A DNA stretch of 64,000 nucleotides from Lentibacillus lipolyticus (GCA_004145795.1 SEIO01000007.1:28963-92962); one strand, 5' to 3'. Shown: positions 34,393 to 43,353, counted from the first letter of the stretch. Notes: generated from the sequence alone by a model not told the origin. A program made the numbers and translations.

Positions 34393-35093
34393 TATCCATC
34401 TCTCCTGCTTTCAAGCACCTTCCTGGCTTCATCAAGAACAGATGCTGCAACCTGATTAATGGTTAAATTGGTTGTATTCACTTCAACTGCATCATCGGCT
34501 TTGATCAGTGGAGCAACCTCCCTCTTTGAATCAATCCGGTCTCTTTGTTTAATTTCTTCCTTCAGTTTTTCAAAATCGGTGGTAAACCCTTTTTGCATGT
34601 TTTCATCGTAACGCCGTTTTGCTCGTTCTTCAACCGAGGCCTGTAAAAAAATCTTCACCTCTGCATCCGGAATGACATGGGTTCCGATATCCCTGCCATC
34701 CATGACGACACTGCGTTTATTGGCTAGTTCCCGCTGCCGCTGGATCATTTCCTTGCGAACACTTGGGTGCTTCGCGACATAGGATACATGATTCGTCACA
34801 CGTTCAGACCGAATGGCCACCGTCACATCTTCCCCATCCATCAGGACATGCTGACCATTTTCGCCTTGTTCCAACTGCATATTCGTTTGAGCCAGAAGCT
34901 CTGTAATGGCATGATTGTCTTCTAAATCAACTTTTTCCCGAAGGACTTTCAATGTCAGAGCCCTATACATGGCACCAGTATCAATATAGGTATACGCCAA
35001 CTCATTTGCCACGATCTTGGCAATCGTACTTTTGCCAGCAGCTGCCGGCCCATCTATTGCTACCGCTATCCCATCTGTTTTCATGTCTGTCAT
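34392..35093 (-). CDS. cmk: Cytidylate kinase
   Basis: Cmk phosphorylates CMP and dCMP. The 233-residue protein has the P-loop DGPAAAGKSTIAK near residue 14, YIDTGAMYRA near residue 37 and the DGRDIGTHVIPDA motif near residue 140. The start is uncertain, since both the ATG at 35093 and one three codons later have only a distant GAGAGG. It heads the cmk-plsC pair. Confidence 0.96.
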   Translation of the reverse strand: MTDMKTDGIAVAIDGPAAAGKSTIAKIVANELAYTYIDTGAMYRALTLKVLREKVDLEDNHAITELLAQTNMQLEQGENGQHVLMDGEDVTVAIRSERVTNHVSYVAKHPSVRKEMIQRQRELANKRSVVMDGRDIGTHVIPDAEVKIFLQASVEERAKRRYDENMQKGFTTDFEKLKEEIKQRDRIDSKREVAPLIKADDAVEVNTTNLTINQVAASVLDEARKVLESRRDG

Positions 35094-35226
35094 TAGCTAT
35101 CATTCATTCCTCTCATCTCAATCCTGTGCAGACGATTTTCTAAATGTCTTTTGACAATATTATGTATCCCTTTAACTGAAATGATAACATACATGAGAAT
35201 GAAAGTTCTACTCGTAAATGATGATG

Positions 35227-35877
35227 CTATCTTAATTCTTTTTTTCTGGATTCCCGCTGTTTTTCAAAGCAGTAACGAATAATATGTTGCTGCTCTTGTT
35301 CCGAAATCACCAAGAATTCTAGCGAAGCACCTTTTCCATTTCTATCCTGGCTGATACGGGTTACTTGAGCAGTAGCAGCTATATAATGGTAATTGCCCTT
35401 CTGCATTTGAAGTACAAGCCAAATGCTGACCCTCTCCTTTTCAGCTAAACATGATCCTGCCGGAAGAACAACGGATAACCCTCCACCGCTAATATCCATT
35501 GTTACCGTCGTAAAGGCATCAATCTTTCCATGCACTGCTATATCAGCAGCTGTTTTAATCCGCACAAATCGCCGCCGTTGAATGGTTTTTATTTGTTCCG
35601 GATTAGGAAGGTGCATCGCAAGTGCCGGGATATTATTCAGTTTGACAGTTTCTGTTGTATGTGTTTCAAACGTACATAGTGCCTGATTTTCACCAATATA
35701 GCTAGCCATTACATGAGTTCCTGACGGGAAAAAAACGGTTTTATCCGTCCTTGTGTCGATGGGAAGGTCTATAAATAAATAGTATTCATTTTGCTCGATG
35801 ACTTTGCTGCGACACGTAATCATTTCCCCGCTGTTACGGTCATTCACCTCCAAGTTGAGCGCCATTCCTATCTTCAT
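35227..35877 (-). CDS. motI: PilZ-domain c-di-GMP-binding flagellar brake protein (MotI/YpfA)
   Basis: A 216-residue protein of the YcgR/YpfA type. The N-terminal YcgR-N-like domain is followed by a PilZ domain from about residue 97. The c-di-GMP motif RxxxR is seen as RRRFVR near residue 98 and the second motif DISGGGLS near residue 129. In B. subtilis this protein (YpfA, also named MotI or DgrA) binds c-di-GMP and disengages the flagellar stator. Its place between cmk and ypeB is conserved. The ATG follows GGGGGAGAGG. Confidence 0.9.
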   Translation of the reverse strand: MKIGMALNLEVNDRNSGEMITCRSKVIEQNEYYLFIDLPIDTRTDKTVFFPSGTHVMASYIGENQALCTFETHTTETVKLNNIPALAMHLPNPEQIKTIQRRRFVRIKTAADIAVHGKIDAFTTVTMDISGGGLSVVLPAGSCLAEKERVSIWLVLQMQKGNYHYIAATAQVTRISQDRNGKGASLEFLVISEQEQQHIIRYCFEKQRESRKKELR

Positions 35878-35959
35878 GCGAAAACCTCTCCCCCTTTACG
35901 TCCCCTTTCTCCATATTATTACAGCAATAGGAACGGATAAGCAAGTACAACAGATAGTT

Positions 35960-37336
35960 CTATATATAAAAAAGGGAAGGCATAATGCTTCCCTTGAAAT
36001 TGGATGCAAAATTTATTTCCGTTCCATCCAGTTTTTCTACTTTTTCCTCTGTTCCATCCATTGCATTGATGAAAATACGATACGTTTCGTTTCCAAGAAC
36101 GCCAAGAAACTCATACACGAGTACTTCTTCACCAACGTCATTGTCAATCACTGCCATATGTTCTTCATTGATAGTTACATCGGGATTGACTTTCTCCCTA
36201 GCTTCCTCCGAAGACAGCTCAGGCTCGGGAATATCACGCTCTTTATGGTTCATAAAGTAGTTTCTGGCAGTTAATCCGAGCAAATCACCGTTATCAAGGG
36301 CAACTTTCACCTCAATTGCATCGGAATATACCCGAGTACCGTCCTGATTGTAGAGAAACGAGTAAACACCGACATTGTCAAATTGATTGCTCTGAAACAG
36401 GGCCATTTGATCGAAATCATATTTTTCAAGGTATTCTTTCGCCTTTTCCAGTCCCTCGTTAAGGCTTATATTTTTTTCTTTAACGTCACGGTTTATTAAT
36501 AATGTCAGTGGATGCCCACCTTGTTTGGACATATCCATATAGCCATTTTCATCCCCATTCTGATAGGATATACTATAAATTGGCAGATTTGCACCCTTAC
36601 CACTTTCCGTGACTGTCAGGTTGTCAGAACCATTGACATTTAACAGTTCTTTACCCTTTTTCTTTGCTTCTTTTTTGTTGATTTTTTCTCCGCTTAAATT
36701 TTCATATTTATGTTCTTTTGATGAAGTTCCGGTCAGTGCAGAATCAACATTGCTTTCGGCATACCCTTCTACTTTCTTTTCCACTGTCTTAAAACCATCC
36801 ACAATGGTGTTGTCGGTTTGTTCATCCTGTGTGGCAAGTGCTAATTGGACATCCATCCAGCGCAAGTCCTCATCCAACACCGTGTTCTGCACTTTCCTTA
36901 ATTCATTTTTAAGTTCACCAGACTGTTCATATAAACTCTCTAATGTAGACATTTCCTTGTCACTTAAAGGCTTTTGGTTCAAATCCCTGACAGCTGTCCG
37001 GTATGTGAAATCTCCTATATTAGACAGAAATTCTTCCGTTTTGTTGAACGGCATCAATGTCAGAGGGAGCTGACCCACATTTGATACAGCTTCTGAGGTA
37101 AGTCTCCATATTTCAATCATCTGCGGGGAGAGACTTTCTTTGGAATTCATTGCTAATGCCGTGCCAATTTTGTCATGCAGGATATCCATATGGTAAGACA
37201 ACTCATGGAATGCCCGCTGATAGTTATTCTCTGCTTGGATCAGAATGGCGTTTTTTTCCTGATGTTCCTGGTAACCCCAAAAAGCGGTACCAGCTACCCC
37301 AACTGCCAGAACCCCTATTAATATCCATCGTAACAT
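35960..37336 (-). CDS. ypeB: YpeB, germination protein required for SleB
   Basis: A 458-residue protein with an uncleaved N-terminal membrane helix (residues 3-22) and a long exported part ending in PepSY-like domains (for example GLEKAKEYLEKYDFDQMAL and SEEAREKVNPDVTI). YpeB stabilises and localises the cortex lytic enzyme SleB in the spore. It is the second gene of the sleB-ypeB operon, 15 bp after sleB. The ATG follows AGGAAGGAG. A terminator hairpin is formed by its last codons. Confidence 0.95.
   Translation of the reverse strand: MLRWILIGVLAVGVAGTAFWGYQEHQEKNAILIQAENNYQRAFHELSYHMDILHDKIGTALAMNSKESLSPQMIEIWRLTSEAVSNVGQLPLTLMPFNKTEEFLSNIGDFTYRTAVRDLNQKPLSDKEMSTLESLYEQSGELKNELRKVQNTVLDEDLRWMDVQLALATQDEQTDNTIVDGFKTVEKKVEGYAESNVDSALTGTSSKEHKYENLSGEKINKKEAKKKGKELLNVNGSDNLTVTESGKGANLPIYSISYQNGDENGYMDMSKQGGHPLTLLINRDVKEKNISLNEGLEKAKEYLEKYDFDQMALFQSNQFDNVGVYSFLYNQDGTRVYSDAIEVKVALDNGDLLGLTARNYFMNHKERDIPEPELSSEEAREKVNPDVTINEEHMAVIDNDVGEEVLVYEFLGVLGNETYRIFINAMDGTEEKVEKLDGTEINFASNFKGSIMPSLFYI
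35967..35995 (-). terminator. Terminator inside the last codons of ypeB
   Basis: The stem AAGGGAAGC/GCCTTCCCTT is followed by TTTTTT on the minus strand. The hairpin and the T run encode the last residues of YpeB, and the stop codon comes right after. Confidence 0.88.
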
Positions 37337-37351
37337 GCTGAATGCTCCTTC

Positions 37352-38218
37352 CTATTTCGCATAGATATGCTTTCCGATCTTTTTAATTTGCGGTCTGGTC
37401 CAAATCCAATCGGATGTTGCTGTATTCGGGTTAAAGTAGTACAAAGCATTGCCGGATGGGTCCCACCCGTTAATGGCATCGAGAACCGCTTTTCTTGACG
37501 TTTCATTGGGCTCCAGCCATATTTGCCCATCTGCAACGGCAGTAAATGCCCGCGGTTCAAAAATTACTCCTGACACAGTGTTGGGAAAAGTTGGGCTCTC
37601 GACACGATTTAGAATAACAGCAGCAACAGCTACCTGCCCAACATACGGTTCACCTCTCGATTCCCCATGTACGGCATTCGCCATCAGTTGGATATCATTC
37701 TGAGAATATCCTTGAGGAACGTTTACAGCAGTTGGCTCAACATTTACATTGTTATCAGCCGCCTTATTGGTTCCAGTTTGATTATTTTTAGCATTGCCGC
37801 CGGTATTTGACTGTTGCTTTGGTGGTTTGGATTGCTTTGATTTGTCCACGCCACCATAATAGGTGAATTCATTGCCTTTTCTTATCTGTTCTTTGACAAA
37901 TCCTGCATCATATTTAGTGGCATCCGCCAGTTTCTTTTTCGTTTTAGGCCCGGCAAACCCATCAACTTCAAGGCCGAATTCCTCCTGGAAATTGCGCAGT
38001 GCCCAATACGTCCCCCAGCCAAACACACCGTCTATTTTCCCTTTATAAAAACCGTTATATTGCAGCCGCGCCTGAAGTTCAATCACATCTTCCCCTGTCG
38101 CACCCTGCTGAATAACCTGTGACGTGAAGGCGTTCACGGGTTTCGGGGTATAGGATGAATGCAATCCCATAACGAGAAAACACATCATCATAAACAGGAA
38201 CAATTTTTTGTAGGTCAT
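37352..38218 (-). CDS. sleB: SleB, spore cortex-lytic enzyme
   Basis: SleB degrades cortex peptidoglycan during germination. The 288-residue preprotein has a signal peptide (about residues 1-30), a peptidoglycan-binding domain (about residues 42-98, GEDVIELQARLQYNGFY), a Q/N- and K-rich linker, and a C-terminal SleB-type hydrolase domain from about residue 180 with the catalytic glutamate in HGESRGE. The ATG follows CAGGAGG. It is co-transcribed with ypeB, as expected for a forespore sigma-G operon, although I could not find a convincing sigma-G promoter. Confidence 0.96.
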   Translation of the reverse strand: MTYKKLFLFMMMCFLVMGLHSSYTPKPVNAFTSQVIQQGATGEDVIELQARLQYNGFYKGKIDGVFGWGTYWALRNFQEEFGLEVDGFAGPKTKKKLADATKYDAGFVKEQIRKGNEFTYYGGVDKSKQSKPPKQQSNTGGNAKNNQTGTNKAADNNVNVEPTAVNVPQGYSQNDIQLMANAVHGESRGEPYVGQVAVAAVILNRVESPTFPNTVSGVIFEPRAFTAVADGQIWLEPNETSRKAVLDAINGWDPSGNALYYFNPNTATSDWIWTRPQIKKIGKHIYAK

Positions 38219-38339
38219 CTTATATCCTCCTGATAATCCAATGTCATGTTGCCCCTATTTTTTTACGAAACAGCTGAATTATTCATTCCGAACAAAGGCT
38301 TTAGAAAAAGAGGACGGAATAAAAGTATGGACGCAAACA

Positions 38340-38387
38340 AAAAATCCGAACGATAATTCCTTCTGTTGGAATCAGTTCGGATTTTTT
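38340..38387. terminator. Terminator-like hairpin between divergent sleB and ansA
   Basis: ATCCGAAC/GTTCGGAT with inner ATTCC/GGAAT pairing is flanked by A6 and T6 runs. Neither neighbouring gene is transcribed towards it from upstream. Its minus strand is almost identical over about 27 bases to the hairpin at 32470-32526. Confidence 0.7.
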
Positions 38388-38417
38388 AATTACTTTTTTC
38401 GTTACTCTTCCCCTTTA

Positions 38418-38426
38418 TGTTATAGT
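38418..38426 (+). promoter_or_regulatory. Extended -10 promoter of ansA
   Basis: TGTTATAGT is a -10 element with the TGn extension, 50 bp upstream of the ansA start codon. A clear -35 is lacking. Confidence 0.5.
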
Positions 38427-38475
38427 TATCGTATCATCGACCTAGGTGGAATAAAAAAATATAGAGGTGACGAAC

Positions 38476-39447
38476 TTGAAAAAGATTGCACTTATCCATA
38501 CCGGAGGAACTATTTCCATGGTTGAAGACAAACAGACGGGTGAAGTAACCACTGCAGATAAACATCCACTTGCCAATTTGACTTATCATTACCAATCCAT
38601 TGCCAATGTCGATGAATATATTCCTTTCTCACTGCCTTCCCCACAGATTACGCCAAATCATATGCGGCAGCTAGCAGAAAAAATTAATGGACTGGCCGAT
38701 ACATACGACGGATTTGTTATTACCCACGGAACGGATACACTGGAGGAAACCGCGTATTTTCTTGATTTGACAACCAACGTCAGTCAACCTGTCATTATTA
38801 CAGGAGCTATGCGGTCCACCAATGAAATAGGATCAGATGCGCTCTATAACCTAATCAGTTCACTGCGTACCGCAGCAAGTCCTGATGCACGGGATAAAGG
38901 TGTGCTGGTCGTTATGAACGATGAAATACATACGGCGAGAAATGTAACCAAAACATCGACAAGTAATGTGGCAACATTTCAAAGTCCGCAGAATGGACCG
39001 ATTGGGATGATTACGAAAGAGTCGATTATCTTTCATCATACGATTCTCGAACGGCATACACATCCTGTCCAGGCTATTACAAAAAATGTGTTCTTATTAA
39101 AAGCGTATGCCGGTATGAACATGGAAATTCTGAACGCGCTGAAAGAAACGGAACCGGATGGATTGGTGATCGAAGGACTTGGTGAAGGAAACTTGCCTAA
39201 AAACACTATCCCATCTCTGACACAATTTATTGCTGACGGTATTCCGGTCATATTAGTTTCAAGGTGTTATCAAGGAATCGTCCAGCCCACATATGGTTAC
39301 GAAGGAGGTGGAAGGGAGCTAAAAGAGCTGGGAGTTATTTTTGCCAATGGCTTAACAGGGCCAAAAGCAAGGATCAAGCTGCTGGTTGCACTGGAGCAAA
39401 CGAATAAACCTGACATGCTGAAAGAAATGTTCGAAAAAGTGTACTGA
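38476..39447 (+). CDS. ansA: L-asparaginase
   Basis: The type I/II asparaginase fold converts asparagine to aspartate and ammonia. The first catalytic motif HTGGTIS starts at residue 8 and the second HGTDTLEETA near residue 86. At 323 residues without a signal peptide it should be cytoplasmic. The start is TTG at 38476 with GAGGTGA 5 bases upstream, giving MKKIALIHTGGT; a GTG three codons earlier is in the ribosome site. It is transcribed alone and converges on bdr. Confidence 0.94.
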   Translation: MKKIALIHTGGTISMVEDKQTGEVTTADKHPLANLTYHYQSIANVDEYIPFSLPSPQITPNHMRQLAEKINGLADTYDGFVITHGTDTLEETAYFLDLTTNVSQPVIITGAMRSTNEIGSDALYNLISSLRTAASPDARDKGVLVVMNDEIHTARNVTKTSTSNVATFQSPQNGPIGMITKESIIFHHTILERHTHPVQAITKNVFLLKAYAGMNMEILNALKETEPDGLVIEGLGEGNLPKNTIPSLTQFIADGIPVILVSRCYQGIVQPTYGYEGGGRELKELGVIFANGLTGPKARIKLLVALEQTNKPDMLKEMFEKVY

Positions 39448-39470
39448 TCACACAACAGGAAAAATAAAGC

Positions 39471-39504
39471 AGAAGAGAACCGGTAGAAATACCAGTTCTC
39501 TTCT
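39471..39504. terminator. Bidirectional terminator between ansA and bdr
   Basis: The stem AGAAGAGAAC/GTTCTCTTCT with a further GGT/ACC pairing lies between the two convergent genes and has T-rich tracts in both directions. Confidence 0.88.
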
Positions 39505-39536
39505 GTTTATATTAGCCATCATACAAACAAGCGGTA

Positions 39537-40514
39537 TTATTTTTTACCTGTAATTGCATCAGCTATCATTCCACCATGATGGCGTCCGTTTTCAATGAAA
39601 ATCTCATTATTATTATATCCGGCAGCAACAACACCTGCCACATATATACCCTCAACATTTGTTTCCATCGTTTCATTATCAAAAAATGGCCGTCCGGTTT
39701 CTGCATCGATGGTAATACCCATTTCCTTCAAAAAATTATAATCAGGTTTGTACCCGGTCATGGCAAACACAAAGTCATTTTCTACTTCCTTTGTTTCTCC
39801 TTCTACTGTATAAATCACTTTATCGTCTGTGATTTGCTGTACGTGGGCGTTAAATTCCATATGAACAGTCCCTTTCCGGACTAAAGACTCAAATTCAGGC
39901 AAAATCCACGGCTTAATACTTTTAGAATAGTCATCACCACGATATAATACAGTAATATTAGCTCCTGCTTTATGCAATTCCAGTGTCGTATCCACAGCGG
40001 AATTTTTGCCGCCGATAACTGTCACGTTTTTATTGAAGTAGGGGTGAGCTTCCTTGAAGTAATGCATCACTTTTGGAAGTGTCTCGCCAGGAATATCCAT
40101 TGTATTGGGTTGGTCATAATAGCCGGTGGCAATAATCACATTCTCAGCAGCATATTCTTGCACTTCGCCACTATTTTTCACTGTATTGATGTGAAATCCG
40201 CTGTCAACTGAAGTAATTCCCTGTACCTTTTCATACGAATGAATCCGCACATCTTCTCGTCTCGCCACAGACCGATAATATGCCAGCGCTTGATTACGGA
40301 CCGGCTTTTGCCTATCAGTTATAAAAGGGATTCCGCCAATTTCAAGCTTGTCGCTTGAACTAAAAAATGTCTGATGAGTCGGGAAATGGTAAAGTGTGTT
40401 CACCACGTTCGCTTTTTCAATGATTAAAGGGGAGATGCCACGGTTCTGAAGCTCAATAGCACATGCCAAGCCGCAAGGTCCGCCGCCCACAATGATAGTT
40501 TGTTCTTTCTGCAT
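39537..40514 (-). CDS. bdr: Bdr (YpdA), bacillithiol disulfide reductase
   Basis: A 325-residue FAD/NAD(P)-binding oxidoreductase related to thioredoxin reductase. FAD binding is shown by GGGPCGLACA near residue 10, NADPH binding by GGKNSAVDT near residue 165, and the C-terminal FAD motif by GIYVAGVVAAG near residue 295. The CxxC pair of thioredoxin reductases is absent and a single cysteine follows the first glycine loop, as in YpdA. The family is known to reduce bacillithiol disulfide. The ATG at 40514 has AAGGAAG upstream. It complements bshA elsewhere in the window. Confidence 0.92.
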   Translation of the reverse strand: MQKEQTIIVGGGPCGLACAIELQNRGISPLIIEKANVVNTLYHFPTHQTFFSSSDKLEIGGIPFITDRQKPVRNQALAYYRSVARREDVRIHSYEKVQGITSVDSGFHINTVKNSGEVQEYAAENVIIATGYYDQPNTMDIPGETLPKVMHYFKEAHPYFNKNVTVIGGKNSAVDTTLELHKAGANITVLYRGDDYSKSIKPWILPEFESLVRKGTVHMEFNAHVQQITDDKVIYTVEGETKEVENDFVFAMTGYKPDYNFLKEMGITIDAETGRPFFDNETMETNVEGIYVAGVVAAGYNNNEIFIENGRHHGGMIADAITGKK

Positions 40515-40695
40515 CGTACGCACTTCCTTATTAAAAACTTTTTGGCTGAATCTGAACAAACAAGCCAGTAATCATCTGGATTGTCGTTATTCAAGTTAAA
40601 AAGCGAAAAAACTCCTATCCCACTATACATGATAAGAGTTTTTTCGTCACTTTATTTGTTTTCTTCCGATTTATGATCCCGCACTACAAATTTGA

Positions 40696-41976
40696 CTAGA
40701 CCCAACCGCGGAACCGGGCAGCTTCGGCCGTTTTTCGGACCCCTACCATATATGCTGCCAAACGCATATTGACGCGCCTGGTTTCAGCTGTATCATAAAT
40801 ATTGTTAAATGCTTTTACAAGGTTTTCATGCAATTTTTGATCAATTTCCTCGGCCGTCCAATAATAGCCCTGGTTATTTTGAACCCATTCAAAATAGGAA
40901 ACCGTTACACCACCCGACGATGCAAGCACATCCGGAACAAGCAGAATTCCGCGATCAGACAATATTTTAGTTGCTCCGAGTGTGGTAGGTCCGTTAGCGG
41001 CTTCCACAACAATGCTGGCTTTAATGTTATTCGCATTCTGTTCTGTAATTTGGTTTTGTACAGCTGCAGGAACTAAAATATCACAATCTAACTCGAGCAG
41101 TTCCTCATTGGAAATAGTGTCATTGAATAAGTTCGTAACCGTTCCAAAGCTGTCCCGCCGATCCAGCAAGTAATCAATATCAAGACCTTCAGGGTCATGC
41201 AAAGCGCCATATGCATCTGATATGCCCACTACTTTCGCACCTGCATCGTAGAGAAACTTGGCAAGGAAACTTCCGGCATTTCCAAAGCCTTGTACAACGA
41301 TTCTAGCCCCTTTTACATCAATGCCCTTTTTCTTAGCAGCTTCATTGATACAAATTGTAACCCCTTTTGCTGTTGCAGATTCTCTGCCATGGGATCCGCC
41401 AAGAACAATAGGTTTTCCTGTAATAAATCCAGGATTGTTAAACTCATCAATACGGCTGTATTCATCCATCATCCACGCCATAATTTGTGAGTTTGTAAAC
41501 ACATCCGGTGCAGGGATATCCTTATTTGGACCGACAACCTGACTGATTGCACGGACGTAACCGCGACTCAGCCCTTCCAGTTCCCGGAATGACATTTCAC
41601 GAGGATCACAAATGATGCCGCCTTTTCCACCGCCATAGGGTAAATCAACAATACCGGCTTTCAAGGTCATCCATATCGATAAGGCTTTCACTTCTTTCTC
41701 TGTGACGTCTGGATGAAAGCGTACTCCGCCTTTTGTCGGACCTACAGCATCATTGTGCTGTGCGCGATACCCAGTAAAAATCTTGATGGAACCGTCATCC
41801 ATCCGAACTGGAATACGTACGGTCATCATCCGGATTGGATCTTTCATTAACTCAAATACTTCATCTGGGTAACCCAACTTATCCAATGCATTTTTAATAA
41901 CCGTCCGTGTCGAATTTAAGACGTCCATATTTTCATTCTTCTCCTTGGCAGAGTTTGCTGCGTTATCGGCTACCAT
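40696..41976 (-). CDS. gudB: NAD-specific glutamate dehydrogenase
   Basis: The enzyme interconverts glutamate and 2-oxoglutarate. The 426-residue protein has the catalytic-lysine region GPTKGGVRFHP near residue 78, the PYGGGKGGI motif near residue 112 and the NAD-binding GFGNAGSFLA near residue 233. It has no small in-frame duplication of the kind that inactivates gudB in laboratory B. subtilis, so it should be active. A sigma-A promoter lies about 60 bp upstream and a full-match cre sequence stands further upstream. The gudB name follows synteny with ypdA and mecB; control looks more like rocG. Confidence 0.95.
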   Translation of the reverse strand: MVADNAANSAKEKNENMDVLNSTRTVIKNALDKLGYPDEVFELMKDPIRMMTVRIPVRMDDGSIKIFTGYRAQHNDAVGPTKGGVRFHPDVTEKEVKALSIWMTLKAGIVDLPYGGGKGGIICDPREMSFRELEGLSRGYVRAISQVVGPNKDIPAPDVFTNSQIMAWMMDEYSRIDEFNNPGFITGKPIVLGGSHGRESATAKGVTICINEAAKKKGIDVKGARIVVQGFGNAGSFLAKFLYDAGAKVVGISDAYGALHDPEGLDIDYLLDRRDSFGTVTNLFNDTISNEELLELDCDILVPAAVQNQITEQNANNIKASIVVEAANGPTTLGATKILSDRGILLVPDVLASSGGVTVSYFEWVQNNQGYYWTAEEIDQKLHENLVKAFNNIYDTAETRRVNMRLAAYMVGVRKTAEAARFRGWV

Positions 41977-42032
41977 GCACTTACCTCCTAGATAATCGAA
42001 AAATATTTTTATTATAGCTGTACTCAGAGATT

Positions 42033-42060
42033 AGTATACACCTTCATAATAAATATGCAA
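42033..42060 (-). promoter_or_regulatory. Sigma-A-like promoter of gudB
   Basis: TTGCAT-N16-TATACT reads on the minus strand, 57-84 bp upstream of the gudB start codon. Confidence 0.6.
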
Positions 42061-42099
42061 TAAAATAAATTGATTTTCTCAGTGAAAAACCCCTAGGCC

Positions 42100-42114
42100 T
42101 GAAAACGATTGCAA
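42100..42114 (-). promoter_or_regulatory. Predicted cre (CcpA-binding) site upstream of gudB
   Basis: On the minus strand TTGCAATCGTTTTCA fits every position of the consensus WTGNAANCGNWNNCW. It lies about 40 bp upstream of the gudB -35 element and just after the mecB stop codon. It suggests carbon catabolite control of glutamate dehydrogenase. Confidence 0.6.
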
Positions 42115-42137
42115 ACCGCCAATTGTTCTTGGAAATT

Positions 42138-42719
42138 TTAACGGTGGAACGAGGTCATTATAACACTTACAGCAGACGAATCCACAATGACCCTTCCATA
42201 TTCTTTCAACCTGTACGAAGTAATAATACTTGGGGAAGCAAATTCCGACATAATAGCAATGACGTCTTCCCTGTTCTTCTGATGGAGTTCCTCTTCCTGC
42301 AACAACATATAGTAACGGCCATCCATATGATAAATTTGACCGCCCGTAATCGGCAATGCTGCAAGATAGGCTGATACCTGGATGATGTCTTCGAAGTCAT
42401 GAAAAGAAAAGATTAATTCCTTGCTTTCATCCAGCATCACCTTCATCTCGACAAACTCATCATCCCATTCCGTCTGACCTGATTTTTGCGTGACAACTAC
42501 ATGCATTCCCTGTGCCTGCATCAGCTGTACTTGAACAAGCAGCACACCCCCCAGTTCAAAACCTAGTTCAGTGCTTGCTTCATACATCATATCGCTGAAC
42601 AAATTCCGTACATTTGCTGCATCATACCACAGGTCTTCTTTTGTGAAGCCGCGATCTACCAGATCATCAAACGTAAGAAATATAGTGAATTGATTATCGG
42701 ACACCCGCTCAATACGCAT
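42138..42719 (-). CDS. mecB: MecA-family ClpC adaptor (MecB / YpbH)
   Basis: A 193-residue protein of the MecA adaptor family. The N-terminal MRIERVSDNQFTIFLTFDDL region is the substrate-binding part, and the C-terminal domain (about residues 100-193) matches the ClpC-binding half of MecA. Position next to gudB identifies it with the paralogue YpbH rather than MecA. It should hand substrates to ClpCP for degradation. The ATG follows AAAAGGGGG. Confidence 0.9.
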   Translation of the reverse strand: MRIERVSDNQFTIFLTFDDLVDRGFTKEDLWYDAANVRNLFSDMMYEASTELGFELGGVLLVQVQLMQAQGMHVVVTQKSGQTEWDDEFVEMKVMLDESKELIFSFHDFEDIIQVSAYLAALPITGGQIYHMDGRYYMLLQEEELHQKNREDVIAIMSEFASPSIITSYRLKEYGRVIVDSSAVSVIMTSFHR

Positions 42720-43012
42720 AAAGCATCCCCCTTTTTTTCATGGCATGTGAATGCTGCGTCACCATTTAACAAATAAATTGCATCCCTGACGGCAGCACTC
42801 TCCTTATTACACTATATGCAAAAGCAATCATTGTTGAACATGATAATTCGTATTATGTATACAGCTGAGACTTCTCAAGCCCTTTTTTTGCGTCCCAGAT
42901 TCCCATTATACAAATGATTGCCATGAATGAAAAGAATTCCGAAGATGTCCAACGCCGTATGACATGAATAATTGTAACGTAAGCAGGGTGCCGGACATGG
43001 CACCTCTATTAA

Positions 43013-43342
43013 CTACATATGACGAATAAGTTCTAGCAGTTCTTCTTCCCAAAAATAAAATGCAGTCCCAAACAGCACCAGTAAAACAATGATGACGCTC
43101 AAAAGACGCAGGGATGCTCGACTTATTTTAAGTTTTATGCCTTTATTGTTCCCGGTATGCACGTCCCGACGCGGAGGCAAATCTAATATATCAACCTTCT
43201 GCTGCCGAGTTCCGCCTGACCCACTGGCTTCTTCTGCTTGCTGGTGTTCATGCTTGCCATTTGTTCCTTCCACTTCATCAATCAGATCACGCAATTCTTT
43301 TGCCTGATCATTTTGTTCTTGCTCTCTTGTTTCCGAATGCAA
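43013..43342 (-). CDS. YpbE-like membrane protein lacking a LysM domain
   Basis: A 109-residue protein with an acidic, glutamine-rich N-terminal half, a KLKISR basic stretch and one transmembrane segment near the C-terminus (about residues 78-97), ending a few residues after it. It occupies the ypbE position between mecB and ypbD. B. subtilis YpbE continues after its membrane helix into a LysM domain, which is missing here, so this may be a shortened relative. The TTG at 43342 has GAGGTGGG 7 bases upstream; the frame extends further upstream into ypbD without a ribosome site. It is 11 bp after ypbD. Confidence 0.6.
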   Translation of the reverse strand: MHSETREQEQNDQAKELRDLIDEVEGTNGKHEHQQAEEASGSGGTRQQKVDILDLPPRRDVHTGNNKGIKLKISRASLRLLSVIIVLLVLFGTAFYFWEEELLELIRHM

Positions 43343-43353
43343 CACAGCCCACC

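Noticed and set aside
38270-38290. Sigma-G promoter for sleB
   Set aside because: A TGAATA -35-like element is present at a plausible place, but no acceptable sigma-G -10 follows at 17-18 bp.
40696-41976. Cryptic gudB with inactivating repeat
   Set aside because: The frame is intact and full length with all motifs, and no 9-bp direct duplication was seen.
42720-43012. Remnant of ypbF or ypbG between mecB and the YpbE-like gene
   Set aside because: No reading frame of useful length or similarity was visible; the stretch has only a GGTGCC/GGCACC hairpin without a T run.
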